In this document: piece by piece, positions 11,615 to 24,900 of the stretch
Layout of the letters: the number at the start of each line of letters is the position of its first letter
Position numbering within the stretch: the first letter of the stretch is position 1
Assembly: GCA_026419785.1 (NCBI GenBank)
Contig: JAODTK010003444.1
Coordinates: forward strand, 1 to 64,000
Origin: Sclerodactyla briareus
Taxonomy: Eukaryota; Echinodermata; Holothuroidea; Dendrochirotida; Sclerodactylidae
Reading direction: 5' to 3'
Length of the DNA stretch: 64,000 bases
Notes under the pieces: model-generated
Seen by the model: only the letters and a program-made list of their open reading frames with translations
Databases searched by the model: none
What the model was told of the DNA's origin: nothing
Translations under genes and position numbers: made by a program

Positions 11615-13560
11615 TTAATTAGTATTATCTATTTTACTTCTCACACCTTTGCCCTTGTTGCCAATGTATTCATAGATACAATGTCCCGCGTACTTCTCGG
11701 ATCCTAACCGAATTCTGGGCCGTCTGGACTCCACCGATGATGTGGGCAAACCAACTTCGAGATAGCTTGTTTGACCACTGTTTAGGTGTCTTTCGCTGAT
11801 TCTTGGAAGGTGGCCCATCCGTTGAGCTACTGGCCCCCGAGCTGCACCGATCACTACTGCAACCACCTCTGCCTTCACATCATCCCACAGCCTTTGAAAC
11901 TTCAGGTCTTGGTACTTCCTGGTCTTCTCTTGTTCTTCACTTCGATGTTCAGTCAGCTTGGATCGCCACATCTATTATTATTATTTTTTTTTATATATAT
12001 TATTATTATTATTCTTATTATTAGTATTCTTATGACACATCATTCTCTACACAACTCTCATTCATTTGGACTTCCTCTGGCTGACCTCGGAACCTCGCCT
12101 CCTAAACCCGATTCTGGGAGATCAGTACCCTTCCTATAAGGCCTATGTGGGCGGCTTCCCCTAGGATCGCTGCTTACTAGTTGGTTGTGTCCATGAAATT
12201 CCTGGTATCTTATAAGGTGCTTTTCACGTGTTGCTCACCGCCACAATTGCCCTCCACCCCGATCACACGGGACACTTCCTCCCTCTGGTTGTTCCACAGC
12301 GCTGTATCTCAAGCCTAGGTCTTTGGGATTTTCTATTTCTCTGTTCCTTGTCCTTGATGTTCTTAATCGTTGGGGATTGCAACATCTATTATCGTAGTGT
12401 GTGTTTTCTGTTTTGGCCAGACTATTAGGTCGGGTCGCCTTGCAAGCTATGATCCTGTCAGTGGGTATTTCGAAGTCGTACAACAGCTTGACTTCATCTG
12501 TCTCATCTAACCCGCATTCGGATGGTGTAGCCATGCGATCAGCGACCATCATGCCGGTAGTGCTTGCATACTTTCCAATGAAGGGCTGATACACCGGAAG
12601 ACTGTTGGACGATTTACGTACTCCCCGTGGGGCTAGCTTTCTGGTCCTCCACCAGGTGGTTGACGTTTCGTCCTGCCCCCCACATTCGGCACTTATTGCT
12701 GTCGGCCTCTATCCCTATGAATTTGTGGCTTGGTGGGCAGTTCGTGTTCAGGGCTTGGTCTTGGGCAGCTGTGATTAGAGCCTCGGTCTCTATCTCGACC
12801 CTTCCGGTGAAAGCCACTTTATGCCATTCCCGGCGGGTATTTCCTTTACTTGTCGAGGTATTGCCATATAGTGGCTTTCTTTTTCCCCTTCTCTTCACAC
12901 CGACGCTGCCACTCTGCCTTCCATTCTTTCTCCTTCGCGACTGTCCAGCCTCGTCTTGTGCCATCTGCTCTCCAGTAATGGCTCTTCAATCATTTAACTG
13001 GTGTATGTATTCAACGGATCCCACTTCCTCGCTGGTTATTGTGACTTCCACTTCTTTCATCCTCTACCTACCTCCTTGTCTCCGTGGGAGGTAGAGTCTG
13101 TGTAAATCACTCTTAGGTTGAGGCCCCCATTCCTCTTAAGGAGTTTGCGAGTCCTGCGGTCCACTCGGACTTCTCTTTTCTTTGTCAGTCTATCACACGC
13201 CTCTGTGTAAGCTCATCACTGCATTGCTATTAATTGATCGCTTGGATTTTGTTGTGTCCGTTGAGTTTGGACCTCAGTACTTTGTCTCACCCTCTTGGTG
13301 TAGGTCTTGACTGCTCCATCCTTCACTTGCTTCTGCAAGTTCTCCATCCCTTGCAGTATTCCCATGTATTTGTATCCTTTTGTGTACGTCGACGTCGTGG
13401 ACCTTCCCGACGTCGAGGGTGAGCCCCTGGGTGGCCTTTATTTTGCCTCGTTGAACGATCAGTCTCATCCTTTTTCTCAGCCGAACTCACACATCCTGAT
13501 TCTTCGCTGAAGATCCGTACAGTGTTTGTCATAGAGTCTATGTCTCTCTCACTCTCCCGT
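11615..13560 (-). mobile_element. LINE relic, reverse transcriptase C-terminal part with zinc-knuckle-like end
   Basis: From right to left the minus strand shows LTLDVGKVHDVDVHKRIQIH, then EALITAAQDQALNTNCPP with KCRMWGAGRNVNHLVED (a degraded C-x2-C...H...C knuckle), then DEVKLLYDFEIPTDR, and finally SEEQEKTRKYQDLKFQRLW with VVAVVIGA. This is the order in a LINE family common in invertebrates (…YLG…, AAQDQALRTN, W.F.IQTD, EKYQDL, VVIGALG). It is split over frames and interrupted by an ATT microsatellite at 11974-12030. Confidence 0.82.
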
Positions 13561-13593
13561 ACAGCTTCAGGTCGTCCATGACATGAATGGTGG

Positions 13594-13706
13594 ATTATTC
13601 TTATTATTATTGTTATTATTATTATTATTATTAATTATTATTATTATTATTTTTATTATTATTATTATTATTATGATTATTTTATTATTATTATTATTAT
13701 CATTAT
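13594..13706. repeat. ATT microsatellite
   Basis: Long (TTA)n run giving leucine/isoleucine frames on one strand and asparagine/isoleucine frames on the other. It lies just right of the minus-strand LINE relic. Confidence 0.95.
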
Positions 13707-13993
13707 TAGGCAGACGCAGACGAAGGCAGACAAGTGGTACGGATGTTTTTTCAATCGGTTTTTGATAGGGAGTCCCTTTACTATCAGTATAAGTTTCTTG
13801 GGTGCTATGACCTCGTTTTTTTGATAGGAAGTTCACTTTGCGGGAATTTATGCAGCCGTGTTGGCCTCCCTCTTAGTTTCTCGAATTCATTAGCAACACG
13901 ATAATGTTGTTTTTGAAATAAATTAATGTACCATGATTGCATATACATATAGGTTACAATATTATCATAGATGCCTGAAACTTATACACTATT

Positions 13994-14278
13994 TCAACTG
14001 GTATACCAGCTCTCTAATTGTGTTATGTCTTTATGGCCCTCTCCGTTGTTTTTAACATCTCTAATTTGGGGCCCATCTTGGTTCTGGGCTGCTAACAGCA
14101 TTGAAATGTTTTTTTGTGTGTTAGCAACAACGAACAGTAATAATCCCTTTTGTTGAAGAATTGTATCACTGTTTTGTGCGTCGACTGATCTGTGGCCATG
14201 TTTGTTAATCACACTTTCCCCATTTGCACCAACGGCAATTTTTTTCCCTGTAGCTAGACCACCTTTAAGCCACCGCAA
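13994..14278 (-). CDS. Weak 94-codon frame with tectonin-like phrase
   Basis: Begins MRWLKGGLATGKKIAVGANG, ESVINKHGH. The pattern W-x-G-x-L followed by K-I-x-V-G-A-N-G and then I-N-x-x-G resembles one blade of tectonin / fish-egg lectin beta-propellers. The rest of the frame does not continue that pattern. No splice context was established. It may be chance or one decayed repeat. Confidence 0.2.
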   Translation of the reverse strand: MRWLKGGLATGKKIAVGANGESVINKHGHRSVDAQNSDTILQQKGLLLFVVANTQKNISMLLAAQNQDGPQIRDVKNNGEGHKDITQLESWYTS

Positions 14279-15004
14279 TCCGTTGGAACCGATTCTTTAC
14301 AATTTTCCCGCAGATTGGTAAAAATCCTCTAATTTGGGGTTACTACAGTTTCTATCTATGTTGTGAAAATCTTGGTGATGAAACTGTAATCCAGGGAACT
14401 CAGTAAACCCCAGATTTTCATTTCTGGTGATCTGTCAACTGGGATTTGATTTCGCGGCAAGAAAAAATCCACTATGATTTTAAGACAAGGGGCGTTCGAG
14501 GAATCGATTCGCATGTCTTTAATATCGAGTAGTATAACCCAGCCCTGTTAAGTACTACAATGTCTTTTCATCCCCTGAATAGATAACTATAATCATACGG
14601 AGGTAGGATTTCTTTACGTACATGGCGCCTCTTAACAAGTGTAGTCAAGCTTCTTGTATTCAATTGCGCAGATTGGCTTATGACGTTGTTGTCTTAGCTG
14701 ACAGAGATTTGCGGGTGTGGAATTGCGCGGTCGGCGACTCCGGAATGGGGTAAATATGTGTGTTTCATCCTGTTGGGAATTAGCCTAGAATTACATAGAT
14801 GGCGATTGGGATTCGACTCGACACACGATAGCGGATCCACGCCAAGTACAGATAGAACAATATCTCAATCATCTGCAATTGGTTTTGCCGACAGAGATCG
14901 AGGGAAAGAGAGAGAGAGCGCAAAATTCATCCAAACCAGAAAGCGCAAAAGGTTTAGTGATTCCTTCTACTCTTGTTCTTCGACCTTGTACTAGCTCATT
15001 ATGG

Positions 15005-15552
15005 GCCACATAACTTCTTCCAAATTTCCCAGTTTGCCAACCAACCAATAGGTTCCTATACTCTTGATAAGAAAGCTACAACAACACTAAATTCCACGCT
15101 CTCAGATCTTTGACCTCTGCTGACCTGACCCCCAACACAATAGAGTCCATTTTTCCATCGTGGGGAACACACCTACCAAAGTATGAGCTTGATCCATCCG
15201 AGTGGGATCGAGTTATCGGTTTACAAGCCAAAAGTTGGCCAATAAATCGTCTTTCACAATTTTTTATATTTTTGACCAAAGTGCACCCCGACCTGAACCA
15301 AAAACAATAGGTTCCTGTACTCCCATAAAGAAGCTATACCACAAAATTTAAACGTGATCAGACCACACATTCTGGATTATCGTGTTCACCAGATTTGCAG
15401 ACTCTGAACTCCAGGTGACCTTGGACCCGACACAAAAGCAATCGGCGTTCATGTATTCATCAGGGGGAAAACACAAACCAAGTATGAGCTTATCCATTCC
15501 AGGTGGGGTCGAGGTGAGCGTGTTACCGTGGGCGTAACATACGCACAAAGAT

Positions 15553-15583
<31 letters not shown>

Positions 15584-15600
15584 AACACACACACGTCAGA
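15005..15600. repeat. Two ~250-bp related modules followed by a CA microsatellite
   Basis: Modules at about 15055-15300 and 15305-15545 share AATAGGTTCCT-TACTC-ATA, GACCTGAAC/CTGACC-CACA, CAT-G-GGGGAA-ACAC, and CAAAGTATGAGCTT or CCAAGTATGAGCTTATCCAT. The (CA)n tract is at 15552-15594. No coding frame is supported. Confidence 0.7.
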
Positions 15601-16129
15601 CTGCATAGATACGTCTGACTTCGTCAAGAATCAATAAAAACGAAACGGAGTAGGAAAAAATAACCACGTGCAAGGAAGCCGTTCCACACAAGTCACTTTA
15701 TTCTTCACTCTAGCGACACTAGTTCAAACGTCAAAAACCATGAGTACGTCTTGTCGATGCTGTTGGGGGGGCCGAGACAATAGTTATGGTCTTCCTGCAC
15801 ACCAACAGTGAACCACTGTTCCCAGAAATATCTTCGGGGCCTTTGGGTGAATGAAGATGAAGCAATGTCACACTCAGGGAAAAACGATTATACGGAATAT
15901 CTTGCCTAAAATAATTATAAGGGTGGGTGGGGTGGGGGTGATGGGCCTTTTGAAACGAGAATAACTGCGTGAAAAAGTTAAAGTCAATGGGAGCATCGCC
16001 AAGCGTTGAGGGGGGCATGAATTTTGTTCAACCCGCGGGATTGGTGCGCCCATGATACGCACCCCTACGGAAGGAAGCAGGAGAACGGTCGCCGGGAAAG
16101 CCTGCCATATGCTAAGGAGCGCAATGATG

Positions 16130-16681
16130 CTACAATCCCAAAAGAAAGGCCAAATCATCCGACCATTCCCACCTCACGAACAACCTGGTGATCGATAGCC
16201 ACACCAGTCCCGCCAGCCGGTAACCGGATGCAGCAAATTGCAGGATAGTCATACCGAACGCAGTCTTTGTCTGAGCCGCCACAGGCAGGCGAAGTGTCGG
16301 TTCCTCACAAACAGAAAGACATGAAGAACCATGCGCATATGGAATCGAGACCAGGTTCTTCGTGACACTGCAGGTCACCATGACTCGAAGTTCAGTCTCA
16401 GGCGAGGATTCCAGAAATGAAGATGCGGTGTCAATGTTAAAAATTCCACTTTGAGGGGGGGGGGGTTGAAGTATTCGCAACGTTTGCACTGTATGATGAT
16501 GTGGAAGGGCCATAAATTCTAGCGACGTTAACTTGCTCATTAGGAAGATAAACATTTCAGAAAATGGTGTTGTGGCACCAATATCGCATTGGTACATGTG
16601 GTAGATTCGCGTTCCCAGTGTTGGTACGTTTAATTTTGAAGAATTTGTCGATACGGAACTTGCATCTCCCGATCTGAGCAA
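16130..16681 (-). CDS. Unidentified 183-codon open frame, possible gene fragment
   Basis: The product starts MLRSGDASSVSTNSS, contains FSEMFIFLMSKLTSLEF and RLAGLVWLSITRLFVRWEW, and has a balanced amino-acid composition, unlike the low-complexity shadows elsewhere. Two more reasonable frames lie in line on the same strand (16736-16978 with RFANLLVDATEALNQEF, and 15874-16158 with IIALLSIWQAFPATVLLLP), suggesting one longer coding stretch broken by indels. A G-run at 16456-16466 is inside the frame. I recognise no family. It could be an unlabelled transposon gene or chance. Confidence 0.3.
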   Translation of the reverse strand: MLRSGDASSVSTNSSKLNVPTLGTRIYHMYQCDIGATTPFSEMFIFLMSKLTSLEFMALPHHHTVQTLRILQPPPPQSGIFNIDTASSFLESSPETELRVMVTCSVTKNLVSIPYAHGSSCLSVCEEPTLRLPVAAQTKTAFGMTILQFAASGYRLAGLVWLSITRLFVRWEWSDDLAFLLGL

Positions 16682-17340
16682 AACGATTGCAGCTTGAAAT
16701 TATGTTGTTGGAGCGTGTATCCGCATTACATGGGGTTATGCCACATTCGCGCCTATGGCGTCAACTAATCTTAGGCTACCGTAGCACAGTGCCTCTGCTG
16801 AGGCTTGATGATAAAATGACTCGGCAACAGCCACACTTGACGATGACGATGGACCCAGCCAAATGAACTCTTGATTCAGTGCTTCGGTGGCATCCACTAG
16901 TAAATTTGCAAAACGTGCAGGTACGGACCTTCCTCGACCTGAAGGGGAACCTTGACCTGCCCTAATATAACACCTCACTCATATCGTCGACTCGGTACGA
17001 GCTTCATCGACTATTCATAATCAGCCATAACTATATTTAACATGCTGTTGTGGACAGGACTGTCACACTTTCTAATGCGTTTGATCCAACCTCAAAAGAA
17101 AAATAGGGATCATGCACAGCCATGGTCAAATACTAAAGGTACAAGCTTATTCAGGCAGGCAGGTCGACGTATGATGTTCCCAGCTCAAACTGGCCACAAT
17201 TTCACAGATTACCTCTGAATCTGGGGTGGATCATCACTAAGTTTATGTGGAAAAAATAGAAGGCTGGCCAAGATGTGGGAGTGTCTCAAGGAGTTGTAAG
17301 TCATCAGTGACCGAGGAGTGAGTCAATGAACAATAATATT

Positions 17341-18035
17341 ATGTCCCACCTTTGACAATGTCACACCCTGTCCAGGTTATAGGGGTGTGTCATTAGACCC
17401 ACCTCTGACAATGTCTCACCCTGTCCAGTTTATAGGGGTGTGTCATTATGACCCACCTCTGACATGACCCACCCTGTCAGGTTATAGGGGTGTGTCATTA
17501 TGATCCACCTCTGACAATGTCTCACCCTGTCCAGGTTATAGGGGTGTGTCATTACGAACCACCTCTGACAATGACTCACCCTGTCCAGTTATAGGGGTGT
17601 GTCATTATGACCCACCTCTGACAATGACTCACCCTGTCCAGTTTATAGGGGTGTGTCATTATGACCCACCTCTGACAATGTCTCACCCTGTCCAGTTATA
17701 GGGGTGTGTCATTATGACCCACCTCTGACAATGTCTCACCCTGTCCAGGTTATAGGGGTGTGTCATTATGACCCACCTCTGACAATGACTCACCCTGTCC
17801 AGTTATAGGGGTGTGTCATTATGACCCACCTCTGACAATGACCCCCCCTGTCCAGTTTATAGGGGTGTGTCATTACGAACCACCTCTGACAATGTCTCAC
17901 CCTGTCCAGTTATAGGGGTGTGTCATTATGACCCACCTCTGACAATGACTAACCCTGTCCATTTTATAGGGGTGTGTCATTATGACCCACCTCTGACATG
18001 ACCCCCCCTGTCCAGTTTATAGGGGTGCGTCATAC
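17341..18035. repeat. 54-bp minisatellite, ~13 copies
   Basis: Regular units with core CACCTCTGACAATGACTCAC, CCTGTCCAG, then TTATAGGGGTGTGTCATTAT. The part GACA-TGACTCACCCT, TCC, TATAGGGG, GTCAT is the same skeleton as the 47-bp array 4 kb to the right, so the two arrays appear related. Confidence 0.95.
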
Positions 18036-21000
18036 AATCACGATTTCATTCGTAATTGCATCCTTAGTCATAATACAAATAAATTGCACACCGACCCCTC
18101 CATTGGCCTGTGAAGGCCTAATCCGACCCACATTCAAGTGGAATAAATTGGGATAGCATAACACATAACAACATGTCACAAGATGTGAAAATCAGTGATA
18201 TGTGCTTACATGGTTGTCTGAACTTTTATTCGCAATGAGGGCCTCCCGTGCTGCAGAATACCACACATTTATACTAGAAATATAACTTTGGCAAATGTGA
18301 TGCGGTCAACTTCAATTGTCATTATTATCATACAATACAACATATATACTAGTATGTATACACTAAAACTTGAAAGAAATTGACCGACTAAGTTTTCTGT
18401 TCTGTGCACTTAAGCTTTACTGTCCCTCACTCACACACACACAACACACATCTACAAATATCTCAGAAGAAACAATACTATGATAATTACAGTGATTGCG
18501 ATAAACCAGTTTCTAGAATGTGCAAACGAGAATGGACCACAATGTGGAGTATACTGATATTATATACAGAGTTATTTGTACGTGGTCATAGCCTGCAGCC
18601 AAAAAATCACAACCTATGAAACTGTGAACTTGAAAAGAACTCTTGTAATTCCATGCAGCCTTTTAAGCTGTCCAATATTTGTTAGCCTATATATATATAT
18701 AGAAAGAGAGATAAATCTAGACTACTCACAATAACATGAATACCGATGAAAAGGGATAAATACTGTCCACTACTAATTACAATTAAAAACATCCTAGGAA
18801 CAAAGAGGGCGAAACTGTGTATGCAAATTCAGCTGACCAATGGTATCATTGTGACCATTTCTAGGGAGGATAGGAAGTGAGAATGAGTCCCACAAGAAGA
18901 TATTCACTATAGAGTGCATTAAAACACTATTAGCCAAGGCAAAAAAAAAACACATTTGCATTCTCTACAATAGCTAAACTTGCCAAGTTCACACCCCCTA
19001 CAGAAGCAATTGACGGGTTGAGGGTCGTAAAAGTCCCGTTCACTGCTGGAAATTAGTTAACTGGATATTGTGGAGAATGAACCTGGGGGGGGGTGGAGGG
19101 GGGATGTCCGATGACTGCCACAGTGTGACAGGCCAAAAAGGGAGATTAAGCAAACCTGGTGCACCATGGATGTTTTTGGGTGGCAACAGTCGGCTTTGTT
19201 ATATCGAAAAGTCGACCCGCCATCGCCAAAGATGTCCTCAATATTTTAACCCGTACCAGCTCCAGTGCACCTAGATTCACACTCAAAGCCCATATTGAAA
19301 GGTACCACTGATCAGTTCGAACAACCTTTCCGAATGAATGAGTAACTGAGAATGGAGAATTGGACTGAGCTGCACTGTTCCAATGACCTGCGTTATTTGA
19401 CCTTTGTCTCTGAGAACTATATTAATGGGGAATACATTTCTACTTGGCAGCATGCTCATGTGATGTTTGTTTCTGAGTTTGCCTTCATTTTCTCAATGGT
19501 TACGGGGTTCGTGGTGGATTTAAGCACCTAGTTACCGTGACGCAACATCACTCGTGCCGATGAATTCTAAGGCATGTTGGTTTGATTCCCATGAATACAG
19601 TCAATACATTGATTGGCTCTTTCTTGCAACAGGCATCGCAAGACCCATAAAATAGTGAAACAGGGAAATATTGAGTTTGCCTCTTTCTTGAGACATCTAT
19701 GGGCCCTCATAACAACCTTGTCACACTGAGTGTTGCGATGGGTGTATGGCAATATGTGACTATAGTTGCTGCACCTCTCCTGTGCAGAGGGTGACTGTTT
19801 GCAGATATTGATATAATTCTCAAACTAAAAAAAAAAAACTGCCATCACCTCTCTGGTGATCACCTATATAAAACTGACTAAACAAAGTGTCAACCTGCTG
19901 TACAGCTACAAAGAAAAGAGGAAATACAGAAGGGCATCTATTGGGATATATATATCAAAAGAGCTTCATATAACATAATATGACAGGTCAGTGGGGGTAA
20001 CGTCTTTGCCAAATTAATAATAGAAAAAAGAAATATTATGTATTTATTTCCATAGTTATTAACATATTTACTCAAATGCGTTTACATGCAATTTTTTTCT
20101 CGTAAAATAGAGGCTATTTGCCAAACGTATCAACACACATGTACACACACTATGTCTAATCTCAAGCTCTGTAAAAATGTTATCCAATGTTTTTTCCTAA
20201 TGTTTGGTACATGAAGATATGACACCCAGTCCCTTCAAGAGAACGATATAATACACAGGTAAAGAAAGGTGAGTTAAATATCAGATAATAGTTTTGTTAA
20301 TCTCGGAAATAACGGTATGGATAGCAATATATATATATAGGCACATCTGAGAAAAAAAAAAACACTAAGAAAGCATTCACAAAAAACTCAACTCTCTGAA
20401 TGAAAAACAAGTTTTTCCAATCCCCCACTTCATTTTGGATATTACTAGTCATGTAGCAAGACTCACCCCTTGCATCCCTGTTACCCTCCCCCCCTACCCC
20501 CCCCCCCCCCCCCCCCCCCTCCATGGTACAACCAGAGTGTGGGCAAAGTCGTATTACCATGCCTGGGGCCTAACATGATCAACCAGAAACCCTAATGATA
20601 ACGCCTGTTCAGAGTTTTTCAACACTCTCCCCAATCAAATATTGTCTTTCCCACGTGTATATCCATGATCCACAAACCTAAGAAGTGATCTAAAGTTCTC
20701 CTTCAGGATCTACCGCAATCCTAGAACCTGGTGAGCACTATGACAATCTCAGAGTGAGAGTGACAGCAATGCCCTCAACTCAGGTTCCTCTGGGGGAAGG
20801 GGGAAATTAAAATTGTCACCAAGACATACTTACATGATTTCACCATGAGCACACATATCAGCTAAACCACCCCAACCGCAGAATACCAGTAGTGTATGGC
20901 ACATCTGTAGAAATTTGACTCCCTAATTTCACTTATCAACTCAATAGACGTGTATACCCTTGGAGACAGTCTTGTCTGTCTGTAAGCTGTGATGCTATTA

Positions 21001-21484
21001 ACATCCCAATAGGTAGGCCACATATTTTTTAGGAGTTTCAATTCTCATTTGAAAGAACCCAACATCTATCCCACTTGTTCAGCACTATCACCCAATATTT
21101 CCCTTCCTTCTTTTAAATGAAAAAAAAACATTGCACCGCCTTCGCTGTTGAAACTTCTGAAAACGGGTGATCAATATCAGTGGGATTAGTAAAAAATTAT
21201 TGGGGATTGGGAAACCAAATTGCATATGTAACTATAACCAGGTTGTGAACATTAGTAACTAGCCCGGTAAGGCATTGGCCAGAGTGTAGGTTCTTTTGCA
21301 TAGGAAATCATTTCCCTTGAAAATCAGATTTAGTTAGAGTTTGAATGCCAGCTTGTTTAATAACCATCTGATTCGGTGGGCGCTGTGGTGTTATATCACT
21401 TGGATATTTACAGAATCATGGGAGAGCGGTCTACTGGTGGGTAAATTTCAAGGAATTGTTCGTTCATCTGGAGTCTCAATGTGC

Positions 21485-22605
21485 ACGAATTGACAGTGAC
21501 TCAACTCTCTGGGTATAGGGGGTGTGTAATACAATTGACCGTGCTCATCCTCCCATCCCATGGTCATGGGGGTGCTCATCAATTACAGTTGACTCCACCC
21601 TCTCCGGGGTATAGGGGGTTCAAATCATAAATTGACAGTTACTCCCCTCCCTGGGGAATAGGGGGTGAATCATACAATTGACAGTGACTCCCCTTTCCAG
21701 AGTATAAGTATAGGGGGTGCATTATACATGCCAGTGACCTCACCCCTCCAGGTATAGGGGTGCCTCATCACTTGCCAGGACTCCCCTTCCCGGTAAGGGT
21801 CATCATACAATTGACATTGCTCACCCTCCTCCGTGGTATGGGGGTGCATCATACACTTGACAGACTCACGCCTCCCCGGGTATAGGGGGTGCATCATACA
21901 ATCGACATGGACTCACCCCAGCGGGTTAGGGGGTGCATCTACCTTGACAGTGACTCCCCTCTCTGTGGGTAAAGGGGGTGCCATCATACGATTGGACAGT
22001 GGACTCACCCTCTTCTTCGGGTAAAGGGGCGCATCATACACTTGACAGTGACTCAACCTCATCTGGGTATGGGGTGCTCATAGCACTTTGACAGTGAACT
22101 CCCCCTCGCTCGGGTCTATAGGGGTGCATCATACAATGACATGACTCACCCTCCTCCGGTGTACGAGGGTGCATCATACATTGACATGGACTCACCCTCG
22201 CTGGGTATAGGGGTGCTCATACGATTGTACATGACGTCCCCCTCTCTGGGGTATGGGGCCTAATACAATTTGAGAGTGACTCACCTCTCCGGTCAAGGTA
22301 GAGGGTGCTTGCATACACTGACAGTGACTCACCCTTCTGGGGTATAAGGGAAGTGCATCTACATTGACAGTTACTCACCCTCCCCGTGTTCTAGGGGTGC
22401 ATCATACAATTGACAAGTGACTCACCCTCCTCTGGGGTAAAGGGGTGCATCATACATGACAGTGACTCACACCTCCCCCCCGGGTTAGAAGGGTGCATCA
22501 TACAATGACAGTGACTCACTCATCCCCGGATAATAGGTGTGGCAACTACAATTGACAGTGACTCAACCTCTCCGGGGTCCAGGGGCGCGTCATTCAATTG
22601 ACAAG
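21485..22605. repeat. 47-bp minisatellite, ~24 copies (duplication copy 1)
   Basis: Degenerate units with core TTGACAGTGACTCACCCTCT, then GGGTATAGGGGGTGCATCAT. Unit lengths wander by a few bases because of many one-base gains and losses. It occupies the same place in duplication copy 2 (27545-28675), so it predates the duplication. Open frames across it are shadows. Confidence 0.93.
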
Positions 22606-23189
22606 TGCATGAATGCTCATAAGGTTGGATGTCCATTTTTCTTCAACCTTCAAGTTTACCGGCAGCACCAATTCACCTTATGTTGTCAACACCGCGCTGC
22701 TTTCCCTACATTAACCCCCAGATTATGTTACGCTTTTTATTTAATACATTCTAGCACAATTTTCCAGATATTGGAACATTTTTGACTGACACTTTGATAT
22801 ATGTGAATGATGGTCTTTTATCAGCCCCAGGTAAAGGCCCACGACATCCTTGTCATCAGATTCCAGCTCTAGAGTCCTAGCTCTCAAACATTCTTTTTTT
22901 TGGGACTCATTTGCTGCGATACCTAGTCATGCAGTGATTACTTAATGCAATCCCTGAGAGCACTTTGAGTACACTTTTGTGATTTATGAGTGCACCCCTT
23001 AGTCATTTTATCGAGTGGATTCACTTTTTGGTCTCAAATACGTTACCATTACCACCTGCTAAACTGACATTCATTATTGGACTCGGTTAAAAATGAAGAT
23101 GTAATATATAAAGAGTCATTAAGTACAACAGATAAAAGAAAAAAATATAGTGATGCCCCATTCTGTTACATTAATGTTCGTTATGCTTG

Positions 23190-23440
23190 CCATCCCCAAT
23201 CATAGCAGGATACGCTACCACAAGGTGCATCACGCACAGTTTACCTCGGGAACTAATCAGTAACAAATGACTTTGTCACATGAGGTCTTTCAGAGGAGGG
23301 GATCTCCATCCTGCGGAAGCGCTACAACATATTGCATCACCTTGCCGGCTACTCTTGGCACTAATGTAACAACTGCATCCTGTCACTTAATGTGCTTCTA
23401 GGAATCCCCATCCCTTCGAACAGCTGGCAACTTATCATTT
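23190..23440. repeat. ~110-bp doublet inside the 6-kb duplication
   Basis: Two adjacent units each containing GGAACTAAT or GCACTAATGTAACAA, TGTCAC, TTTAGGGGATCTCCAT or CTAGGAATCCCCATCC, then GCGG. Repeated at 29290-29520 in copy 2. Confidence 0.6.
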
Positions 23441-24900
23441 GAGATTCATAAAATAGGAAACACAACTAGGTGTTGTGCAATTCAGTTCGATCCACAGCAC
23501 ATTATAATAACGACAGTCACAACTGATGTTGATACGAAAGTCACCTTTCACCTTCCCCCTGCCCAATGTGCGATATGATGTGACTGTGCAATTACACTGT
23601 ACTGGCCTTCTCAATGCGGGCCGCATTCAGAGGTGCTGGTCCGGTCAAGGCGCGGTCCAGGCAGGTCCTGCTTAGTACACAACTGACGTGTGCTGGGTCC
23701 TCGGGGGGGAGGAGTTACCTGCTTGATGAAACATTGACTGCAGTTCCGGTTTTGCTGGTTGAAATAGATAAAATCCAAATTGTTTGTACTCATTCTCTGC
23801 TAAACAAACACTTCCTCCATTCACGGCCTTCATTTCAGTCAGACAGATAGATGATAAATAAACAAATAAGCGAGCGCCAAAAAGTATCTCACCTGTTGTG
23901 CGAGCGGTGTTTCTATTTTCACTACACTACACACAACCAACTAGTTTATGAAGACCATCCGTCCATGTCACACAACATTAACCTATTTCCACATATAACC
24001 AGAAAATTCGCTAAAATAACTGACCATAAGTTTGACTCTTAGTACAAAGTCCCCTAATTGCTTTTTCCTTCTCATGGCCCCCCACCCCCCACTCTTCTCT
24101 GCATAGTTTATCGCTCAGTCAACTCACGCCTTGACCCAAATCCAACTTAAAAATTAAAATCCTTAGCATGCCGGGCTCTTTGCTCTTACATCATTTCCTT
24201 CCTTATTCATTGCCTTTTATTTTCCAAGCAGCCAGGACAGGCCTCCCCCCCGCACCCGCCAGGCGCGCACACCCTCCCCCCCCCTGCCGCCTCCCCCACA
24301 CACCAACAGACTCTCCCCACGCAGCAGTCGACGATGTCCCAAAATATGTATCTTTAGAAACCGTCCACATTTGTACCCAGTCCCCAGGCAGAAAGAGAGA
24401 AAGAAAATGTTAACAGTATTTTTGAAGGTCTAATCACTAACAATTGTTGGTAATAGACGGTTTGCTGTGGGCAGCCTTTATAACAAATTGGTCCATGAGC
24501 TGGTTGACTCTTTCCTGCCTCAGAGTGCTTTATTCTTAAAAGAAGCGATTATATGATGAAATTCAAAACTCAATTCCTGAACATCAAATACATCAGAGCC
24601 GAAATGTTAACACCATAGCAACTGAGTTTGGTGAAATTCTTACCAGTTGGATTGGAATATATTTGCAATTAGGCACATTAACCCCCCTTCTTTAAGGGGG
24701 CTACTTCAGGGGGCAACATCCTTACCCTTCTGTCACAGGCAGGATGTCCTCGAGCCAGCCACAGCCCAATACACACACGCTCTACGTACAAGGTCCTCGC
24801 GGCTGGGGAGGGGATAGGTCACAAAGCCGACGCTCCCGAGAGGCCGAGGCCATTGACCCCCCCCCCATCGCATGGGCCACCAGACGCGGAACTTGAACCA

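Larger units (their letters stand above)
18857..24900. repeat. 6-kb tandem segmental duplication, copy 1
   Basis: Sequence from TTTCTAGGGAGGATAGGAAG onward is repeated from 24901 with an offset near 6.04-6.09 kb. Landmarks shared in order are the AAGGCAAAAAAAAAAC tract, the GGGGGG block, the poly-C tract (20490-20520), the 47-bp minisatellite, ATTATTGGACTCGGTTAAAA (23073), and the GCGGAACTTGAACC end. No host coding exon is recognised in it. Differences between the copies are mostly small indels. Confidence 0.93.
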
